A DNA stretch of 64,000 bases from Lacinutrix neustonica (GTDB lineage Bacteria; Bacteroidota; Bacteroidia; Flavobacteriales; Flavobacteriaceae), in the NCBI RefSeq assembly GCF_026625145.1, contig NZ_CP113088.1:2645501-2709500 (forward strand), written 5' to 3'. Numbering within the stretch: position 1 is the first letter of the stretch; each line of letters starts with the position of its first letter. The notes under the pieces were generated by a model. The model made no database searches and was not told the origin of the DNA. It saw only the letters and a program-made list of their open reading frames with translations. Position numbers and translations under genes: made by a program. Of the stretch, positions 59,521-64,000 are shown one piece after another.

Positions 59521-59997
59521 ATGCGAAACGTATTAATTTTTATATTACTCCTCACACTCACCTCTTGTGAGTATTTTAATACTAAAAAAATAGATTCAGA
59601 AACTATTTTAAAGGAAGAACTAAAGACGTTTAATTGGAATGCTATAGATATATATCCCGTTTTTGAAACCTGTGATGCAGAATCCTCAAAAGAGCTATTG
59701 AAAGATTGTTTTGAAACCACCTTATCTAATCATATATCTCAGGCGTTACAGCAAGAAACGATTGTTGTCAATGAAGACTTAACTGATACTATTGTGTTAG
59801 CGTTTTTAATCTCTGAAAAAGGGCTATTACACCTCCAAAAGATTTCAGCAAAAGAAAAAACCAAGGCAGCGATTCCAAACATAGAAGCTATTTTAACCAA
59901 GAGTTTAGATCATTTACCAGCGTTGTTGCCCGCTGTCAAACGGGACCAACCGGTGAAATCTGCGTTTACCTTACCCATTGTTATTGAAGTGAATTAA
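59521..59997 (+). CDS. Lipoprotein resembling the BlaR1 periplasmic C-terminus
   Basis: This 158-residue lipoprotein has a lipobox in LTLTSC. The mature part is similar in plan to the C-terminal domain of the BlaR1-type protein: a Cys in FETCDAESSKELLKDCFE against PECEELSSNEEKKDCFS, and a final TonB-C-like block (LPALLP ... PVKSAFTLPIVIEV against LPKANP ... PVNVTFFLPINF). It looks like a duplicated and detached sensor part. I choose the ATG at 59521; a TTG at 59482 overlapping the TPR stop is possible. Confidence 0.72.
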   Translation: MRNVLIFILLLTLTSCEYFNTKKIDSETILKEELKTFNWNAIDIYPVFETCDAESSKELLKDCFETTLSNHISQALQQETIVVNEDLTDTIVLAFLISEKGLLHLQKISAKEKTKAAIPNIEAILTKSLDHLPALLPAVKRDQPVKSAFTLPIVIEVN

Positions 59998-60037
59998 CTC
60001 CAAACCCGCAATCTAATGGGTGCTTCAATACACGTAT

Positions 60038-60916
60038 TTACAAGTTGAATTTATAGCCAATGGCAAAGTCTATAGGGAAGTTGTCCTGATTGTCTTCAAA
60101 TATTCCAAAAATTGAATCGTAAACTAGAGACACATAACCTTTACCTAGTTTAATATCTGCTCCTAAACCAAAAGTTAATGGCGTATTGAACGCCGTACTG
60201 GAAACGTCTTCTGTTTTAATAACAGAGACGCCGTCAACCAAAGTTACACTGGTAACGGTGGTATTTGACCATCTTAGTGATGCGAATTTTGTTTGCCCAT
60301 ATATATTAAATGACGTTTTATTTATAAAACGATAGCGGTACCCTAATGCAATCTGCGTAGACGTATATTTAAAAGCATCACTTTCTGTACCATATTTTAC
60401 ACTTAAAAAGCCGGCATGTCTTGAGGTTAAAGCATCAGATACTACTTCCAATTCCGAGCCAAAGAAAGGGACGGTTTCATTGTTGGGATTCTCAACAAAG
60501 GGGTTGTTAGTGGCGCCACCATAAATACCCAAACGAAGTTTAAGCTTGGTCTTAGCATCGGAAATGATATAACTACTGTCTGCCTGAGCATTGTATGTGT
60601 TAATAAATTGTTTCAAGCTGTAAGTCGTTAACTTTACTTGAGAAGCGTCAGTATTTGTAAGGGTGTTTAATGTCGTTTGATACTCATTCTGAAATTTTTT
60701 ATCGGTTCCCTTTGTATTCTTAAGCTCAATAATAGAATCGTCTGTAGTTTTAATAAAGTAACGGTAGCGCCCATCAATCGTATTCCATAGTAAATCTAAG
60801 TTACCTTCAACTTCTGTTTTTAACTCTAAGGTTTCATTGTTGACGGTGTAGGTTTGTTGTGCAAACGCAAAACCGCTAAAGGCCATGGAAATTAAAATAA
60901 AAATTAATTTTTTCAT
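60038..60916 (-). CDS. Outer-membrane beta-barrel protein
   Basis: This 292-residue protein has a signal peptide (MKKLIFILISMAFSGFAFAQ), a mid part with coiled-coil character, and a C-terminal half of alternating beta strands ending in the barrel signature IGYKFNL (terminal Leu or Phe after hydrophobic-polar alternation). Probably an outer-membrane channel or structural protein of unknown function. Monocistronic. Confidence 0.78.
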   Translation of the reverse strand: MKKLIFILISMAFSGFAFAQQTYTVNNETLELKTEVEGNLDLLWNTIDGRYRYFIKTTDDSIIELKNTKGTDKKFQNEYQTTLNTLTNTDASQVKLTTYSLKQFINTYNAQADSSYIISDAKTKLKLRLGIYGGATNNPFVENPNNETVPFFGSELEVVSDALTSRHAGFLSVKYGTESDAFKYTSTQIALGYRYRFINKTSFNIYGQTKFASLRWSNTTVTSVTLVDGVSVIKTEDVSSTAFNTPLTFGLGADIKLGKGYVSLVYDSIFGIFEDNQDNFPIDFAIGYKFNL

Positions 60917-60970
60917 TATTATGGAGAATTGGTTTAATTGTAAATGTAAAAATTTTAGATGAATAATGAC

Positions 60971-62113
60971 CTATTTCTTAAACCGTCTTTCTTTCCAATT
61001 ATAGCTCGTAAACAATGAATTAAAAGCAATATAGACACTAAAGAACGGATATATAACAGCAGCTGCTAGAAATGATCGTAGATAGCGGGTTTGATTAAAA
61101 AACACACTGGTTTTATATAGTAACAGGAAATCTGAAACTAACTTTAAAAAGAAAACCACTAGAAAAACAAACCAGTGCAGTGCTGTGCATAATGCTAGAA
61201 TACAACTAACAATTACTGTAGCATTCATCAACAAAACAAGTACGCCGGTTAACTTTCCAAAAGCAGAGTGATAATTTGATGTCTTTGCAGCCCAACGTTT
61301 ACGCTGTGAGACCAAGCTTTTCCAATTTGGTTGGGCTTTTGTGAGTACAGTGGCAGTATGGGCTTTTATATAATGCACACTCTTTTTATCTGTCTTTAAA
61401 GCCTTTTCCAATAAAAAAATATCATCTCCACTGGCAATATTACTATTGCCTAGAAAACCATTCACCTCTTGAAATAGAGATTTGCGATAAGCTAAATTTG
61501 CCCCATTACACAAAAAGGGGTGATGAATTCCAAAACCACCAATGGTGGCGCCCATGAGACTTAAAAAATCGAGCAATTGAAAGCGTTTTAAAAAAGAATC
61601 TGTTGTATGATAGGTTACTGGTGCCACCATCATTTTGGGTTGATGTTCCTGAATGTAGGCGTCAAAAGTTGCGAGCCAATATTTTGGTAAAATACAATCG
61701 GCATCTGTAGTTACAATCCAATCATGATTGGCAATGGCTACCGCAGAAGTGATCGCGTCTTTTTTTGGCGCGTTTGTGGCTCTGTCATTCTTGACTATTG
61801 AAAAGGAGCTTTCAAGCTTGTTAAAAGGCTCTTTTGAGAGTAATTGTGTAATAATGGCAACGGAATCATCTTCAGAAGCATCGTCTACTAAAATCACTTC
61901 ATATTTCGCTTTGTCGTAATGGAGGGATGTCATAGAATTTATTAACACTTCTAAATTTTCAGCTTCATTTCTAAAAGGGATGACCACTGTGAATGTGGTT
62001 TTTTGTTGGTTGTCTTTGGGCTTAAACGCTTTTACTTTATTAAAGCCATAGGTTAAACTTAAAATAAGAATGACGTAACAAAAGCTTATGATAATAATGC
62101 TTAAACTCAACAT
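60971..62113 (-). CDS. Membrane glycosyltransferase, GT2 family
   Basis: This 380-residue protein has an N-terminal membrane helix, the GT2 catalytic domain (FTVVIPFRNEAENLEVLI, VDDASEDDS, TTDADCILP, SGDDIFLLEKAL, QRKRW), and about three C-terminal membrane helices. It is processive-type by the QRKRW motif. Its start overlaps the end of the flippase-like gene by 7 bases, so the two are coupled, and together they may build a membrane-linked glycan. Confidence 0.88.
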   Translation of the reverse strand: MLSLSIIIISFCYVILILSLTYGFNKVKAFKPKDNQQKTTFTVVIPFRNEAENLEVLINSMTSLHYDKAKYEVILVDDASEDDSVAIITQLLSKEPFNKLESSFSIVKNDRATNAPKKDAITSAVAIANHDWIVTTDADCILPKYWLATFDAYIQEHQPKMMVAPVTYHTTDSFLKRFQLLDFLSLMGATIGGFGIHHPFLCNGANLAYRKSLFQEVNGFLGNSNIASGDDIFLLEKALKTDKKSVHYIKAHTATVLTKAQPNWKSLVSQRKRWAAKTSNYHSAFGKLTGVLVLLMNATVIVSCILALCTALHWFVFLVVFFLKLVSDFLLLYKTSVFFNQTRYLRSFLAAAVIYPFFSVYIAFNSLFTSYNWKERRFKK

Positions 62114-63081
62114 GAAACATCTTGTTTTGGAAGGTTAAAACGAAGCACAAAGTAGCTGCCAAATAGGCTAGGGATTACAAAATTAAGCAACCACATTAAG
62201 GTAACTATACATAAAACAGAAATGTCGTTAATATCTGTAAAGGAGAATAGATATACCGCAACACTGCCTTTTATAACCACATCAAACAAATAAATGGTGG
62301 GTGCCACCGAAACCAATAAATAATATGTTGTAATAACGATCATCGCCTCGTAATAGGCTAATGGAGTACCAAAGAGGTGTAGTAGAAAGTAAAACTGAAA
62401 GGAGAATGTTCCATATCGAATAAAGGAAAGGATTACGGCTAAAACTTTGAGATTAAAACTTAGTTTTTTTATGAAATTTTTAATTTTTTCAAAAGGAAAA
62501 CCTTTTATTTTATATTGCGTTTTTTTGAGTACGATAACAATAATAGTTGAAATGACGGCGATTATAATGAAGTATCTTGAGACTTTAACATAATTAATAT
62601 CTAACGCATATTTAGAGATAAATAACCAAAACCCAACACAACCCATCACGATAGTAACACCCATTTGCATAACATTACTTAATAAGTTTAAAAGCAAGAC
62701 TTTTTTACGATAATTTTTGGTGTAATAGACTGCTTTAGCACCGTATTCTCCTATACGATTGGGTGTAAAAAGAGAAGCAGTGAATGCTCCTAAACTTTGT
62801 TGAAGCGCTTCAAAAAAAGTGATTTCCTTAATCGAAGTCACCAAAATTTTCCATTTGAAAATTTCAAAAAACCAGTTAAAAAGGGATAAAAAGATTAAAA
62901 AGAAGATGTTTTCCACAGAAAAAACATTTTTTTTATTCAAAATATTAATAAATTCCGCAAAATCAAGAGTGCCATTATTAACTAATTTGTTGTACATAAA
63001 ATAAAATGCGGCAACAACGATACTTAATTTAATAAGTACAAAAAAGAATTGTTTAGTTTTGTAGGATACTGTATTGTACAA
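62107..63081 (-). CDS. Lysylphosphatidylglycerol synthase TM-region (UPF0104/AglD) family membrane protein
   Basis: This 324-residue membrane protein has about eight hydrophobic segments and family features (ASLFTPNRIGEYGAKAVYY, VAPTIYLFDVVIKGSV). The family is implicated in lipid-linked sugar or phospholipid translocation or transfer. It is linked to the downstream glycosyltransferase by overlap. Confidence 0.82.
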   Translation of the reverse strand: MYNTVSYKTKQFFFVLIKLSIVVAAFYFMYNKLVNNGTLDFAEFINILNKKNVFSVENIFFLIFLSLFNWFFEIFKWKILVTSIKEITFFEALQQSLGAFTASLFTPNRIGEYGAKAVYYTKNYRKKVLLLNLLSNVMQMGVTIVMGCVGFWLFISKYALDINYVKVSRYFIIIAVISTIIVIVLKKTQYKIKGFPFEKIKNFIKKLSFNLKVLAVILSFIRYGTFSFQFYFLLHLFGTPLAYYEAMIVITTYYLLVSVAPTIYLFDVVIKGSVAVYLFSFTDINDISVLCIVTLMWLLNFVIPSLFGSYFVLRFNLPKQDVSC

Positions 63082-63126
63082 ATATTAGGTGTTTTTCACC
63101 ATGCAAATTAAACCAAATATTATATA

Positions 63127-63756
63127 ATGAAAGCCTTAATTAAATATCTTACTTTTTTTAGTGTATTATTCCTTTTCATAAACCACAGTTATGCACAAAG
63201 GGAAACGAGCAAATGGAAGGCATTGATTGCTGTAGGCATTAATGGTCCTGGACAAGACGGCTTAGTAAAACCTTTTGTCGCCAATGGCGTCAATTTTCCT
63301 ACAATTAATTTAGGGGTGCAACGCATGCTAAAAAGAAAAGTGGGGGTTAAGCTAGATTTGGGATATAACCGATTTTCTAATGCAGAAGAGTCACCGAATT
63401 TAAAATTAATTATACCCGCATTAATGCACAAATAGTTTACGACAGCACCTCAGATTTCACGTTCTTACCTATTGGTATGGGCTTAGTTTTTCATGCAGGT
63501 CCTGGGTATTCTTCAATTAAACCACTCGGTTTTTATAAAGAGAATAACACGTCTTTTTTAAATGTCATGGGAGGTTTAGAATTACATAAAGCACTATCCG
63601 AGAACGGTTTCCGTTTTTGTTGATGGCTCTTATGTTCTAGGTTTTGGTAAAGAATTTGATCCCATTTTAAAAGGTTTTGGGTCCTTTAATGGCAATTTAT
63701 TTACAGCGACCGTTGGTGTTTCGGTTTCTTTAAGTGGATGTGCATATTGCAACTAA
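63127..63756 (+). CDS. Outer-membrane beta-barrel protein
   Basis: This 209-residue protein has a signal peptide ending INHSYAQ and then alternating strands with Gly-rich turns (VKLDLGYNRFS, GPGYSSIKPLGFY, FVDGSYVLGFGKEFD) up to VGVSVSLSG, with a Cys-rich tail CAYCN. Two TCTGG-class sites at 63394 (CCGA) and 63598 (CCGAGA) cancel in length (630 bases). It ends directly before ruvC (TAA-ATG). Function unknown, probably an OmpA/PorV-like barrel of unknown cargo. Confidence 0.8.
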
Positions 63757-64000
63757 ATGACAGAAGAAAAAATAATTTTAGGTATTGATCCAGGAACGAC
63801 CATAATGGGTTTCGGTCTCATAAAAGTGGTCAAAAAAAAGATGTATTTCCTACAGCTTAATGAACTCGATTTAAAAAAATACGATGACCATTACTTAAAA
63901 TTAAAACTCATTTTTGAACGTACCATAGAATTGATAGATACGCACCATCCCGATGAGATAGCTATTGAAGCTCCTTTTTTTGGTAAGAACGTACAGAGTA
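63757..64000 (+). CDS. ruvC: Crossover junction endodeoxyribonuclease RuvC, 3'-truncated by the window edge
   Basis: It resolves Holliday junctions with RuvAB. About 81 residues are visible: LGIDPGTTIMGFGLI (first catalytic Asp) and IAIEAPFFGKNVQS (second acidic motif). The start follows the preceding stop directly, TAAATG. Confidence 0.95.
   Translation, partial: MTEEKIILGIDPGTTIMGFGLIKVVKKKMYFLQLNELDLKKYDDHYLKLKLIFERTIELIDTHHPDEIAIEAPFFGKNVQS

Overview
The window is chromosomal DNA of a member of the Bacteroidota, almost certainly a flavobacterium (family Flavobacteriaceae). The evidence is AT-rich codon use, TAnnTTTG-type -7 promoter boxes, two proteins with type IX secretion (Por) C-terminal signals, DUF4271, DUF4296 and saccharopine-dehydrogenase-like families typical of the group, a DnaE carrying its own exonuclease domain, and a tRNA-Asp without an encoded CCA end. 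The genus cannot be fixed from the sequence alone.

The sequence carries a systematic defect that must be understood before reading the genes. About 29 genes and the tRNA look broken. Nearly every break sits where the family alignment predicts TCTGG (or CCAGA on the other strand), which appears instead as TCTCGG, TCACGG, TCGCGG, TCCTGG, TACTGG, TCGG, TCCG or, twice, CCGTA. I found about 43 such sites and only five simple homopolymer undercalls. After correction every gene length is divisible by three. I therefore annotate each affected gene as one intact CDS over its full span and give the break positions. The likely cause is a modified base at this motif misread during sequencing, not real pseudogenes.

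Layout: 1-4.4 kb holds the leuS 3' part, a YugP-type zinc peptidase, a protein resembling the Rhodococcus equi VapA family, and a Bax-inhibitor-1 membrane protein. 4.4-7.0 kb is a minus-strand operon of two unknown proteins, a histidine kinase and a LuxR-type regulator. 7.2-9.2 kb has an unknown protein, a phage-tail-collar protein and a methyltransferase. 9.3-13.8 kb is one giant T9SS-secreted repeat protein. 13.9-25.4 kb is metabolism: Lrp regulator, saccharopine-dehydrogenase-like enzyme, pckA, hemD, a glycosyltransferase, dihydroorotase and tyrS. 25.5-32.3 kb holds a YHS protein, a LuxE-like acyltransferase, a lamin-tail T9SS protein, a PhoB/PhoR-like pair and a glycosyltransferase. 32.3-37.2 kb holds trmB, a LysE exporter, an alkyltransferase-like protein, then an iron-sulfur/electron-transfer group (Mrp, NifU-like, ferredoxin-NADP reductase, ferredoxin). 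37.2-43.1 kb includes a phosphoesterase, an esterase, glutaryl-CoA dehydrogenase, trmN6, rimM and rpsP. 43.7-50.9 kb holds a PA2169-type protein, dnaE, trxA, a ClpP paralogue, a DUF58 protein and tRNA-Asp.

The most unusual region is 51.4-55.7 kb. Five tandem genes on an exact 217-bp period each encode a 59-residue secreted peptide with an invariant 18-residue C-terminus. They are followed by a histidine kinase whose TPR sensor region lies outside the inner membrane, then its response regulator. This layout suggests a secreted-peptide signalling system. Downstream are a BlaI/BlaR1-type sensor cluster (56.1-60.0 kb), a beta-barrel protein, a glycosyltransferase with a flippase-like partner, another beta-barrel protein and the start of ruvC.
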